From positions 1 through 22,001 of the forward strand of contig CAZIMF010000010.1 of assembly GCA_964540445.1 (NCBI GenBank): a DNA stretch of 22,001 bases, given 5' to 3'. Source of the DNA: JALQXV01 sp964540445 (GTDB lineage Bacteria; Patescibacteriota; Saccharimonadia; Saccharimonadales; 2-12-FULL-41-12). The translations under genes were made by a program, and so were the position numbers. Numbering within the stretch: the first letter of the stretch is position 1; every line of letters starts with the position of its first letter. A model generated the notes under the pieces. That model worked only from the letters and a program-made list of their open reading frames with translations. It made no database searches and had not been told where the DNA came from. Of the stretch, positions 1 through 7,584 are shown in pieces.

Positions 1-3000
1 CCAGGTCGAGCGGTGTTAGGCTGGGCAATATAGAGGCCGTCTAGCTGTGTTACATCCTGGCTTATGTAGATGTTGCCTTTTACTACGAGCGTAAAGCTTG
101 GGATACTTGGAACTCCTCCCGGGTATGAAGTGTTGTAGGCAATGTTGCCCGTTATAAAAGCGTCTCCGTCAACATACACGGTATGGTGGTTGGTGTACGT
201 TGGAGCGGCGCTGCCAAAAATTTGGACTTTGGCGCTGCCAATGTTACGAACTGTCTGCCTTTGATTTGGGAACGAAACAGTGTCCAGCACATTGATTGCC
301 GAAGTTGATGCAGATACATTCTTTTTAGTCGCATCAGTAAATTGAGTAGCGTCAAAGTAGTTCGGCATACACATGCCGTTACCTTGCATATTACCGCCGA
401 GTGATGGGTTGATGATTGTTTGATTTGGCGCAGAAGTATCGTGGGCAAACGTTAAGCCTTTCGGCAGCGTTGGCGCAGTATTTCTAAGCGATGCCGAGGT
501 AAAGCCGCTAATCGGCCCGAGGGCCATGGCAGCCAACTGACTACCGGAGCCGCTTCTGTCGGATTGTGGATCAGGGATTCCGTCTGGCGGACGCTGCTCA
601 TCAAGTGGCCGCATAAAGCCATAAATCCCCGCATTTGTTCTATTGCAGGCAGTACCAAAGCCACCGCCTGCCACCACATCCTCGCCGTATGCCCGAATGT
701 ACGGATTATTTTTTACGTCAGCACCCGTGCTATTACAGACATTCGGTGCCGGACAACAATCGGGGTCATCGGCAGTTGCGCACGGAGGAGCTAACCCGGG
801 CTGGCAATTCCCTGCGGAAACCGGGCCCTCATTAATATAGTCAGACGGACCTCTCCATCCATGACCTCTGTCAAGATACAGTGAGGCACAATACAAATCT
901 CCAAGCGTATAGGTTCCGGGCGGGATAGTATATGTGTCGCTGTAGTTAACGGGACTCTCGGGAGAGTTAAACGTTCTAGAGTCATTAAACGGACCAGCCA
1001 CCTGACTGTCGACTGAGGCCCGTCGCTTGTAAAACTTACGTATCGATGTACCATCAACTTCAGTAACCCCGTCCTTGACAATTGACGTATTGTGGAAAGC
1101 CTTGCTTGGGCTCTCTGTGTCATCCAGCGAAGAACTTACCGTGGCATGGAAGTCATACCGCTGGTATACATCTACTGGGGTGGTACAAGCAGGTCCAAGT
1201 ACGTTAATCGGCGGATTTGTCCACGGACGATTGATATAATCCGGATACACATCTAGGTTATGAGCGCTAATATCGTTGGGGGCAGTCAGAGTAATTAAGC
1301 CGCTTATTGATGCCCCCCGGGGGATACCTTGCCCCATCGGGAAGGTAGCCCAGCCAAAGTCATTCGGTACCGATGCGTTTAGGCTATGACCGCCGGAAAT
1401 TGAAGCCGGCAAATCATCATCGCCGTCATTGGTAATTGTTACTTCGGCCGTAAATTGTTGCCCGGCAGCAACTGCTCCTGGATTCCCGCCAATATTGCTG
1501 TAAACAGTTACCGAACAGCTTGCTTTATAGCAGTTAATTTGCAAGTTATTACCTCGGCTGTATTCCCAATGATCCGGAGTTCCTGCGACTCCATCTGCGG
1601 GAAAATGCTCCCAACGCTCTATATACGTCAGCCAGTCCGGCCCGCTCGGTTCGGGGAACGTGATCACATGCGGATTGGGCGCAGTCTCAGAATTTATGTC
1701 ACCTGAGGTATACGCTGCTGGTGCTGTATATCCTGCCCAGCCTGCAATGGAACCACTCTCGGTGCCATCGGCAATAGCGTCACTCTTCACATAATTCTGG
1801 TTTTTAGGGAATACCGTAAATCGATAAATTGAGTGTGCGCCCATTGCTTTTGAATACTGATTACAGTTGTTATCGGATACTGGGCACGTGTTTGTATCCT
1901 GGCAGGTTGGTGGTGGACAATCAAGAAAGTAGTTTGACGAATCAAATGGATAATAAATGGCGATACCGTTAGCGCCCCATAAGTTTTCGAACCTTAGTTC
2001 GTACTTATGGCCCTTTTTCATAGTTATCGATGCTACGCCAAAAACGGTCGGCGAACTATACTGATCGGGATCGATAACTCTGGTAACCGTTCCATCCTCC
2101 CTTCGTTCAATAAGTCGTGCGCGCAAACCGTTTGGCGCTCCTTCTGGAGGCTGGTTAGGGCTACCGGTGTCATCGTCGTCCCACCAGATTCTAGTTGTCG
2201 TGTTAAAGGCGCCGTAATCACAAGGCGGCTTAAAGTACGCACTCAACACATGGTTCTTTGGAGGATTTGCAGCGGTACAGCAACCCGGCGAAGCAGTCGA
2301 TCCCTTAGCTGATGGATAGGTATTCACCCCATTGATTGCGGCGGCCGGAGCTCCTGAACCCGGTGCGGCGCTTGATGCGTAGCCGAGTTTTCCGTTTCCA
2401 TTAACTACCTTGGCGTGGAAGGTGGCAGTATGATCTCCGCTGTTTATATTTGAATTTAAGCTAAATCGAATAATTCCTTCATATAACGGTTGGCTACCTG
2501 GTTTGCCGGCTGGGGGGTTTCTATGACCAGGCGTGCTAACTTGAGCTAGGGCTCCATTTGGGATAATAAAATCGTATGTTATATATGGTAACGCATTGCC
2601 ACTCGCATCAACCCCCACAGAGCAACGATTTGGCGCAAGTGATGCGGGAGAGGCAGCTGTTGAACTACCGTCTTCTTTTTGAATTCGGATGTTAATTCGA
2701 TAATTTTGACAGGCTTTTGCAACGCCAACTCCTCTATCAATCAGCTCTAGAGATATTTTTTGGCCGCCACTAACCGAAGAGTACATTTTAAGAGATGAGT
2801 TGGGTAAGTATGCGCCGCCGCCTTGGTCATTACCAGCCTCATTATCAGCAAGATTTATATATTCATGATTATCGTCCGGAAGCTCAATTGGCGGCGAAAT
2901 ACATGGCGCAGTTGCCCCGCTTGGCGCGCCCGCTGAGCATGAATATTGACCATACTCCGCGCTTGCACTACCTGTCTGTACAATAAGCGCAACTCCGCTG

Positions 3001-3062
3001 GACACGGTTAATAATAGACTCATATATAAAACGTGGCGTTTTGTAAATTTGAGATGTATCAT
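1..3062 (-). CDS. Large secreted Cys-rich surface protein, C-terminus beyond the window
   Basis: The frame is open without a stop from the ATG at 3060-3062 to the left edge, at least 1,020 codons. Residues 1-35 form a signal peptide: basic start, hydrophobic stretch around MSLLLTVSSGVALIV, and an ASA-type cleavage site before EYGQYS. The rest is low in Lys and rich in Gly, Pro, Asn, Ser and Thr, with Cys clusters (near residues 260-280, 380-400 and 755-775) that suggest disulfides outside the cell. Residues near 530-560 (FTAEVTITNDGDDDLP) resemble the Ig-like DUF11/CARDB repeats of surface proteins. The last ~60 visible residues (VDGDAFITGNI, then VVKGNIYISQDVTQLDGLYI) look like beta-helix rungs and resemble large uncharacterised proteins I associate with Saccharibacteria. 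The start overlaps the upstream stop as ATGA, so translation is probably coupled. Adhesin or cell-surface function is inference. Confidence 0.85.
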   Translation of the reverse strand, partial: MIHLKFTKRHVLYMSLLLTVSSGVALIVQTGSASAEYGQYSCSAGAPSGATAPCISPPIELPDDNHEYINLADNEAGNDQGGGAYLPNSSLKMYSSVSGGQKISLELIDRGVGVAKACQNYRINIRIQKEDGSSTAASPASLAPNRCSVGVDASGNALPYITYDFIIPNGALAQVSTPGHRNPPAGKPGSQPLYEGIIRFSLNSNINSGDHTATFHAKVVNGNGKLGYASSAAPGSGAPAAAINGVNTYPSAKGSTASPGCCTAANPPKNHVLSAYFKPPCDYGAFNTTTRIWWDDDDTGSPNQPPEGAPNGLRARLIERREDGTVTRVIDPDQYSSPTVFGVASITMKKGHKYELRFENLWGANGIAIYYPFDSSNYFLDCPPPTCQDTNTCPVSDNNCNQYSKAMGAHSIYRFTVFPKNQNYVKSDAIADGTESGSIAGWAGYTAPAAYTSGDINSETAPNPHVITFPEPSGPDWLTYIERWEHFPADGVAGTPDHWEYSRGNNLQINCYKASCSVTVYSNIGGNPGAVAAGQQFTAEVTITNDGDDDLPASISGGHSLNASVPNDFGWATFPMGQGIPRGASISGLITLTAPNDISAHNLDVYPDYINRPWTNPPINVLGPACTTPVDVYQRYDFHATVSSSLDDTESPSKAFHNTSIVKDGVTEVDGTSIRKFYKRRASVDSQVAGPFNDSRTFNSPESPVNYSDTYTIPPGTYTLGDLYCASLYLDRGHGWRGPSDYINEGPVSAGNCQPGLAPPCATADDPDCCPAPNVCNSTGADVKNNPYIRAYGEDVVAGGGFGTACNRTNAGIYGFMRPLDEQRPPDGIPDPQSDRSGSGSQLAAMALGPISGFTSASLRNTAPTLPKGLTFAHDTSAPNQTIINPSLGGNMQGNGMCMPNYFDATQFTDATKKNVSASTSAINVLDTVSFPNQRQTVRNIGSAKVQIFGSAAPTYTNHHTVYVDGDAFITGNIAYNTSYPGGVPSIPSFTLVVKGNIYISQDVTQLDGLYIAQPNTARP

Positions 3063-3595
3063 TTTTCCAGCTTCCTTTTTATCGGGTAGGCCTGGTATTG
3101 ATCTTGAAGAATATCATCCATGTCAAAAAAGAAGCCTGATCGATTTGGTAGTTGATTCCGTTGAAATTGTGCCAAGTTTTTATTAATGTCCAACACTTTT
3201 TGTGCGTAGGCTTTACCCTCACCTTTATTGTCGGATAAATAAGCTGCGCGGGCTAAATTACCGTTGAACTGCATTATTGTCAGCGTCTGAGCAGTTTTGT
3301 TCGGGTCTTTTACCTCGTCTGATGTTGGTGCGTTGCCGCAATCCCCTTCTTGCGGCTTAAGTTTAGAATAAGCTTCACCGGGCTTGTTATCGAGTAGTAG
3401 TCTGTCTGTTTCTGCAACAAGCTGGCTACAGTCTACTTTTGCCTTTTTAGAACTATCATTTTGGTGCTTAATGTAAAGAGCTGTGCCGGCACCTATAATA
3501 ATGACTACAACACTAGCCGCTATCACCAAGGATTTGCGTGATAGTTTAACTTTATTCTGGTATTTTGCTGGCAGACTAGGTTTTTTCAGCTTCAT
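3059..3595 (-). CDS. Small membrane-anchored protein, coupled to the large surface protein
   Basis: Family not recognised; 178 residues from the ATG at 3593-3595. A basic N-terminus (KLKKPSLPAKYQNKVKLSRK) precedes one transmembrane helix (SLVIAASVVVIIIGAGTALYI), followed by an outside domain of about 130 residues, mainly helical and with two cysteines (DCSQL, GDCGN). The helical part (DRLLLDNKPGEAYSKL, later AYAQKVLDINKNL) recalls TPR-like hairpins, but this is weak. An upstream in-frame ATG at 3682 would add 29 residues, but a TTGCAT-17-TATAGT promoter lies inside that stretch and would start the message near 3623, so I chose the shorter form. Its TGA overlaps the ATG of the large secreted protein, so the two probably act together, perhaps as a membrane partner for export or anchoring (inference). 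Confidence 0.75.
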   Translation of the reverse strand: MKLKKPSLPAKYQNKVKLSRKSLVIAASVVVIIIGAGTALYIKHQNDSSKKAKVDCSQLVAETDRLLLDNKPGEAYSKLKPQEGDCGNAPTSDEVKDPNKTAQTLTIMQFNGNLARAAYLSDNKGEGKAYAQKVLDINKNLAQFQRNQLPNRSGFFFDMDDILQDQYQAYPIKRKLEK

Positions 3596-3629
3596 TTTAT
3601 AGTTTATTTGCTTACGCTTACTTGGTAAA

Positions 3630-3658
3630 ACTATAGTCCTATTACTAGATTGATGCAA
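3630..3658 (-). promoter_or_regulatory. Sigma70-type promoter for the surface-protein operon
   Basis: Read on minus: -35 TTGCAT (3653-3658), 17-base spacer, -10 TATAGT (3630-3635, 5 of 6 consensus). The predicted start near 3623 leaves a leader of about 28 bases before the ATG at 3595. The -35 is only half consensus. Confidence 0.5.
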
Positions 3659-3706
3659 CAGAAAAGCCTGGCTATCGCTCAATTCTTAATTAAAAGCGTA
3701 GCTCAC

Positions 3707-3738
3707 AACAAAAACGTCCAGCTTTTAACTGGACGTTT
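3707..3738 (-). terminator. Intrinsic terminator of the small secreted protein gene
   Basis: A perfect 10-bp stem (AAACGTCCAG at 3712-3721 with CTGGACGTTT at 3729-3738) and a 7-base loop. On minus it is followed by a T-run (TTTTTGTTG), 25 bases after the stop codon at 3763. It separates this gene from the surface-protein operon downstream. Confidence 0.85.
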
Positions 3739-3762
3739 ACCCGAAGACTTAAGTAATATATG

Positions 3763-4383
3763 TTACTTGCGAGTTACTGTTTTGGTTGCGGTTATAACTG
3801 TTCGAGTCTGACCTACTTCGCCAAGCGGGACACCAGGAACATTGTCAGTTTGATTAATGTTCCGAACAGTAGTTTTAATACGGATTTGACCTTTTTTGCC
3901 ACTTCCTAATGTTTTGTTAGCAGCAGACCATTTGAAGCTAGCAGGAATGCCGCTTTTGGCTTTGTCATCAGGTGTATCAGCAAGGTTAATTCGAGTTGAG
4001 CGCCATTGGCTCATTCTGCCATTTGCTTGGCTCGTTCGAGTCATGACTACGTTACTGACAAGTTCTTGATCGATATAACCAGCACAATCTTGAGGTGGTT
4101 CTAGGCGATTTACTTTGACGACACCGCTAGTGCTTACTTTGCCAAGCGCCCAGATTGGGGGTTCGCCTTCGTAACAGTCGTCAAACTGTATGCGCTCAAT
4201 CTGAACACCATTTGGGTTGCCAGGAAATGCAAACGATTGACCAGTGGCAGCGAGCGTACCATCAAGGTTTTCAGTAGCAACTACGCCAGGACGAGTTTCG
4301 GCATGGGCAAGCGGTGCAAGTTCGGCGGCGGCTGGACCGGCTAAGGCTGCTGTTGTCATTGCTATTGCGCGTAGATTACTCAT
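3763..4383 (-). CDS. Small secreted protein of unknown function
   Basis: Family not recognised; 206 residues. The N-terminus (MSNLRAIAMTTAALAGPAAA, then ELAPLAHAETRPG) reads as a signal peptide with cleavage after AHA near residue 28. The mature part of ~178 residues has two cysteines (DDCYEG and QDCAGY) that could form a disulfide, few long hydrophobic runs, and a basic Thr/Val-rich tail (TVITATKTVTRK), suggesting a beta-rich extracellular domain. The gene stands alone: strong tandem TTGACA promoter elements upstream and an intrinsic terminator 25 bases after the stop. The nearest Shine-Dalgarno-like AAGGAT is about 14 bases before the ATG, longer than ideal; Met9 is an alternative start. 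A role at the host interface would be a guess. Confidence 0.75.
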   Translation of the reverse strand: MSNLRAIAMTTAALAGPAAAELAPLAHAETRPGVVATENLDGTLAATGQSFAFPGNPNGVQIERIQFDDCYEGEPPIWALGKVSTSGVVKVNRLEPPQDCAGYIDQELVSNVVMTRTSQANGRMSQWRSTRINLADTPDDKAKSGIPASFKWSAANKTLGSGKKGQIRIKTTVRNINQTDNVPGVPLGEVGQTRTVITATKTVTRK

Positions 4384-4443
4384 AGTGGTTTAAATATCCT
4401 TATATTTTCTTTAAAAATAATTACGATTTTATTTCTAACTTGT

Positions 4444-4493
4444 ACTTTATCATATATAGTAGTCTTTTGTCAACCCTCTTTACATTTTGTCAA
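4444..4493 (-). promoter_or_regulatory. Strong promoter with two TTGACA boxes
   Basis: Minus strand: two consensus TTGACA hexamers 20 bases apart (4488-4493 and 4468-4473), each within GTTGACAAAA. The nearer one has an 18-base spacer to TAAAGT (4444-4449); ATAAAG one base closer is an alternative. It lies in an AT-rich stretch and points at the secreted protein starting at 4383. Confidence 0.65.
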
Positions 4494-4532
4494 CCGCTAT
4501 AGACTTCGCCTTATCGGTGTTAACTATAAATT

Positions 4533-5186
4533 CTACCAGTGTAGCGATATATTCTTCATAGTTTCTACCACCGTGTCGTGATCGGGCATTATATTGTCTT
4601 CATAGTAATGCTTAAGAGGAAAATCCCCTTCGATGACATCTAAACAGAAAAAGGCATCGGTCATTAATCGCACTCTATCGATAACCTCGGCGCTACAGAT
4701 AGGCGTCGCCAAAATGATTTGCTTGGTGATGATGGGCTTTAAGAAGTCAGTGGCTACATCAAGTGAAATACCGTTAGCAATCCCATCTGACACAATGATT
4801 ATGCTATGTCGCTTAAGCAGCTCCTTATCAATAACACCGTCCTTGCTAACAATTCGGTTTAGTTTTTGGAAGGTTTGCAGGCGTAATTGATCAACCATGG
4901 TTCGGGACTCTGAGTTGATTTCTTCGAGGTCAGCGGGAGATAAACTGTGATTATAGGTAAATGTGCCAGCGCTGCTCATTGAGGCTAGCGGTTCCAGCTC
5001 GCGGGGCAAGGTAATATCTTCTACGCTGAGCATATATAAAGAGGCGTGAATTGACTTGGCTATCTCGGCACCGACTATTACCCCACCTTCACTGAGTGCC
5101 ACAATGGCACAGTTTTGGTTGCCATAGGCTTCCATACGCTGGGCTAGCAATTGTCCGGCTTCGGTTCTGTTTTTAAAGTAACGCAT
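4533..5186 (-). CDS. Phosphoribosyltransferase-like protein (COG1926 type)
   Basis: 217 residues. The layout matches the 'predicted phosphoribosyltransferase' family: an N-terminal F-x-N-R-x-E-A-G-x-x-L-A start (residues 4-15), ALSEGGVIVGAEIA at 30-43 where relatives read ALPRGGVPVA, and a hydrophobic strand running into VSDGIANG (132-139) at the PRPP-loop position, where family members usually read VDDGxATG. The second acidic residue of the loop is kept, but the first acidic residue is Ser and the usual Thr is Asn, so PRPP use is uncertain. The start codon is 44 bases from the end of the 6-phosphogluconate dehydrogenase gene and an AAGGAT lies in that gap, so the two are probably co-transcribed. 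A link through ribose-5-phosphate/PRPP supply is attractive but only inferred. Confidence 0.7.
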   Translation of the reverse strand: MRYFKNRTEAGQLLAQRMEAYGNQNCAIVALSEGGVIVGAEIAKSIHASLYMLSVEDITLPRELEPLASMSSAGTFTYNHSLSPADLEEINSESRTMVDQLRLQTFQKLNRIVSKDGVIDKELLKRHSIIIVSDGIANGISLDVATDFLKPIITKQIILATPICSAEVIDRVRLMTDAFFCLDVIEGDFPLKHYYEDNIMPDHDTVVETMKNISLHW

Positions 5187-5230
5187 ATCTGTTGTTTGTC
5201 TTAAAAATCCTTATAGTTTGATTAAGTGTA

Positions 5231-6133
5231 TCATTTATTAAGCTCGTGACCGCCAAATTTGTTACGCATGGCAGCTAAGAGCTGCGTGGCAAAGTTAGTC
5301 TCTCCTTTTTGTGAGGCTAATCGTACATCAAAGGCTGCTTCGATTGACGGCAGCGGAATACCCATTTCTTTGGCTACCTCGAGCGTCCAGCGAGCTTCGC
5401 CCGATTCGGCCACAAAACCATCAATCCCTTCGAGGTTAGGGTTTTCGGCAAGAGCTGCCTGGGTAAGCTCGTTCAACCACGAAGTAACTACACTACCGTG
5501 CTGCCAGACTTCGCCAGCAGCAGCTAAGTCAATTTCTTTATAGGGGCCTTCTTTGAGCACTCGATAACCCTCGGCTAGTGACTGCATCATGCCGTACTCG
5601 ATGGCGTTGTGAACCATTTTAACGTAGTGGCCGGAACCGCTCGGGCCAAAGTGTTGGTAGGCGCCGGCGGGCTTCGCTAAGGTTTGGAAAATTGGTTCAA
5701 TCTGTCCAAAGACATCTTGTTCGCCACCGATCATCATCGAAAATCCGTTTTGGTAGCCCCATACCCCGCCGCTGGTGCCAGAATCGAGGAGCGTGGACCC
5801 GGCTGCTGCAACCTTTTCGGCGCGCCGCTGAGTATTACGAAAATCGGAGTTGCCTCCGTCGATAATAATGCTGTTCTCGGGGAGTATAGCCAGCCATTCA
5901 TCAAGTTGCTCGTCAACAGTGTCGGCTGGGACCATAATCCATACAACAACTTGCTCACCCTCAAAGGCTGCGACAACATGTTGTTTTTCGTAGGCGGCAG
6001 TAGCACCATAGCCAACCGCTATATCAACTTTTTCACTGCTACGATTGTGGGCAATCACGTCGTGTCCGTCTTCGGCTAACTTACGGGCAATCTGCATACC
6101 CATACGCCCTAAACCCGCTACTGCTATCTTCAT
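5231..6133 (-). CDS. gnd: 6-phosphogluconate dehydrogenase, decarboxylating (short form)
   Basis: Oxidises and decarboxylates 6-phosphogluconate to ribulose 5-phosphate with NAD(P)H formation. 300 residues, the length of the short bacterial (YqeC-like, COG1023) form rather than the ~470-residue form. Seen directly: Rossmann loop GLGRMG (7-12); HNRS at 29-32 after the second strand, where the Arg is usually taken to favour NADP; IDGGNS (91-96); the substrate loop SGTSGGVWG (118-126); and GSGHYVKMVHNAIEYG (166-181) with catalytic Lys172 and the family's His175, Asn176 and Glu179. All active-site residues I know are present. A good Shine-Dalgarno (AAAGGAG, 7 bases before ATG) sets the start, and TTGAGT-17-CATAAT lies just upstream. 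Divergent from ychF; followed by the phosphoribosyltransferase-like gene. Confidence 0.93.
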   Translation of the reverse strand: MKIAVAGLGRMGMQIARKLAEDGHDVIAHNRSSEKVDIAVGYGATAAYEKQHVVAAFEGEQVVVWIMVPADTVDEQLDEWLAILPENSIIIDGGNSDFRNTQRRAEKVAAAGSTLLDSGTSGGVWGYQNGFSMMIGGEQDVFGQIEPIFQTLAKPAGAYQHFGPSGSGHYVKMVHNAIEYGMMQSLAEGYRVLKEGPYKEIDLAAAGEVWQHGSVVTSWLNELTQAALAENPNLEGIDGFVAESGEARWTLEVAKEMGIPLPSIEAAFDVRLASQKGETNFATQLLAAMRNKFGGHELNK

Positions 6134-6156
6134 ACCCGAGCTCCTTTGTTATTTTT

Positions 6157-6185
6157 ATTATGCCAGCTTCCCGTTCGTTACTCAA
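6157..6185 (-). promoter_or_regulatory. Promoter of gnd
   Basis: Minus strand: -35 TTGAGT (6180-6185), 17-base spacer, -10 CATAAT (6157-6162). The predicted start near 6150 gives a ~16-base leader carrying the AAAGGAG ribosome-binding site. Confidence 0.6.
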
Positions 6186-6207
6186 AGCGAATTTGACTCT
6201 CCTCTGT

Positions 6208-6213
6208 TACAAT
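6208..6213 (+). promoter_or_regulatory. -10 element of ychF, predicts a leaderless message
   Basis: TACAAT sits 8 bases before the ychF ATG (6222). Transcription would start at or next to the ATG. There is no Shine-Dalgarno before ychF and no good -35 at 16-18 bases, consistent with a -10-driven leaderless gene (inference). Confidence 0.4.
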
Positions 6214-6221
6214 AGACACCT

Positions 6222-7319
6222 ATGAGTTTATCAATCGCAATCGTCGGTCTGCCTAATGTTGGCAAGTCTACGCTGTTCAACGCCCTAACGAACAACAATA
6301 TTCTGGCGGCTAACTATCCATTTGCGACTATCGAGCCGAACACCGGCATTGTGCCGATTCCCGACCCTCGTTTAAACAAATTGGCCGAGTTATATAATTC
6401 GAAAAAAGTCGTGCCGGCCACCGTTACGTTTGTTGATGTTGCCGGCTTGGTAAAGGGTGCCAGCCAGGGTGAAGGTCTTGGCAACCAGTTTTTGAGCCAT
6501 ATCCGCAGTTGTAACGCTGTGTGCCAGGTGGTCAGGGCCTTTTCTGATAGTAATGTGCTACATGTAGACGAAACTCCCGAACCGCCAAAAGATATTGCTG
6601 TCATTAATACCGAGCTGATTCTGGCCGATTTACAAACGGTTGAAAAGCGACTACCGCGGATTCAAAAAGAGTCCCGCGCCAATCCAAAACTAAAACCGGA
6701 AGCCGATTTTTTAGAGCTGGCTAAGAACGTTTTAGACTCTGACACGCCCCTGCATTCTGAACCAAAAATAACCGAGCATAAACTAGCCGATTGGCTCCGT
6801 CAAGAGCTACAGTTACTAACCTTAAAGCCGATTATGTATCTGTTCAACGTTGACGATGAGACATTGTCGGATGAGGCACGTAAAGCTGCGCTCAGCCAGC
6901 TAGTCGCTCCTGCCCAGGCACTGTTTGTCAGTGCAAAGCTCGAGAATGAGTTACGCGAGTTACCTACCGAAGATGCAGCCGAGTTGCTCGAAAGTTACGG
7001 CGTAGCAGAATCAGGTCTCAACCAGGTCATCCATAACGCCTACGACATTTTAAACTTACAAAGCTACCTTACTGCTGGTGAGCAAGAAGTGCGTGCCTGG
7101 ACCATACCCAAAGGCGCCACCGCACCCCAGGCCGCCGGAGTTATCCATGGCGACTTTGAACGTGGTTTTATTGCTGCAGCCGTGGTTGATTACCATGATT
7201 TAATTGCTGCAGGATCCGAGACTGCCGCTCGCTCTGCCGGCAAACTCCGTACCGAAGGCAAAGACTATGTTATGCAGCCTGACGACGTCGTAGAGTTCCG
7301 TTTCAACGTCTCAAAATAA
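6222..7319 (+). CDS. ychF: Ribosome-binding ATPase YchF (Obg-like ATPase)
   Basis: A conserved cytoplasmic P-loop protein of the Obg/OLA1 group that binds ribosomes and hydrolyses ATP rather than GTP. 365 residues, close to the usual ~363. Seen: G1 loop GLPNVGKST (9-17), NYPFATIEPN (31-40) in the switch region, DVAGLVKGASQGEGLGNQFL (72-91) containing the G3 motif, and FNVDDE where GTPases have NKxD, the change that fits ATP preference. The C-terminal TGS domain is present (LQSYLTAGEQEVRAW, ending DVVEFRFNVSK). Single gene, divergent from gnd; its 3' flank carries the repeated box-plus-hairpin element. Confidence 0.96.
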   Translation: MSLSIAIVGLPNVGKSTLFNALTNNNILAANYPFATIEPNTGIVPIPDPRLNKLAELYNSKKVVPATVTFVDVAGLVKGASQGEGLGNQFLSHIRSCNAVCQVVRAFSDSNVLHVDETPEPPKDIAVINTELILADLQTVEKRLPRIQKESRANPKLKPEADFLELAKNVLDSDTPLHSEPKITEHKLADWLRQELQLLTLKPIMYLFNVDDETLSDEARKAALSQLVAPAQALFVSAKLENELRELPTEDAAELLESYGVAESGLNQVIHNAYDILNLQSYLTAGEQEVRAWTIPKGATAPQAAGVIHGDFERGFIAAAVVDYHDLIAAGSETAARSAGKLRTEGKDYVMQPDDVVEFRFNVSK

Positions 7320-7334
7320 CGGTTTAACTACCTA

Positions 7335-7407
7335 ATTTTGGTCGATTTACAAAACTTCAGGCTATACTCACGTTTCATTAGGTTTTAATGAAACCGAGAT
7401 ATAGTAC
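7335..7407 (+). repeat. Box-plus-hairpin element, copy A (3' of ychF)
   Basis: ATTTTGGTC (7335-7343), 28 bases, then an imperfect hairpin: CTATA/TATAG outer pairs, CTC/GAG, and a 9-bp core GTTTCATTA (7372-7380) with TAATGAAAC (7386-7394). The 36 bases from 7372 to 7407 match copy B (15362-15397, minus) at 31 positions, and the ATTTTGGTC box is identical in both. It begins 15 bases after the ychF stop. No T-tract follows, so it is not a standard intrinsic terminator. Confidence 0.75.
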
Positions 7408-7559
7408 GCTAAAAGACTACCTATCTCTGGCAGTACTCTCAATTTTGAAATTTTGCTTTCAATACTATGGTTCAGAAAAAATTAATAATCTTTTGGTAAT
7501 GAAAGGTAAAACAAAAAATTAAGTTACATTAAAGCAACACACTACTAACAGAGGTTAAT

Positions 7560-7577
7560 ATGCTACTAAGCTTGTAG
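7560..7577 (+). CDS. Possible five-residue leader peptide (MLLSL)
   Basis: ATG CTA CTA AGC TTG TAG, with an AGAGG ribosome-binding site five bases upstream (7550-7554). Three of the five codons are Leu. It lies directly ahead of the possibly structured region 7585-7704. Such a short ORF can arise by chance; I list it because of its good ribosome-binding site and position. Confidence 0.2.
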   Translation: MLLSL

Positions 7578-7584
7578 ATATAAG

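Noticed and set aside
152..2986. Several 60-110 codon ORFs on both strands in the first 3 kb
   Set aside because: All are shadows of the single stop-free minus frame that encodes the large secreted protein.
5684..6079. 131-codon plus-strand ORF opposite gnd
   Set aside because: Antisense to a clear 6-phosphogluconate dehydrogenase with all active-site motifs; no ribosome-binding site.
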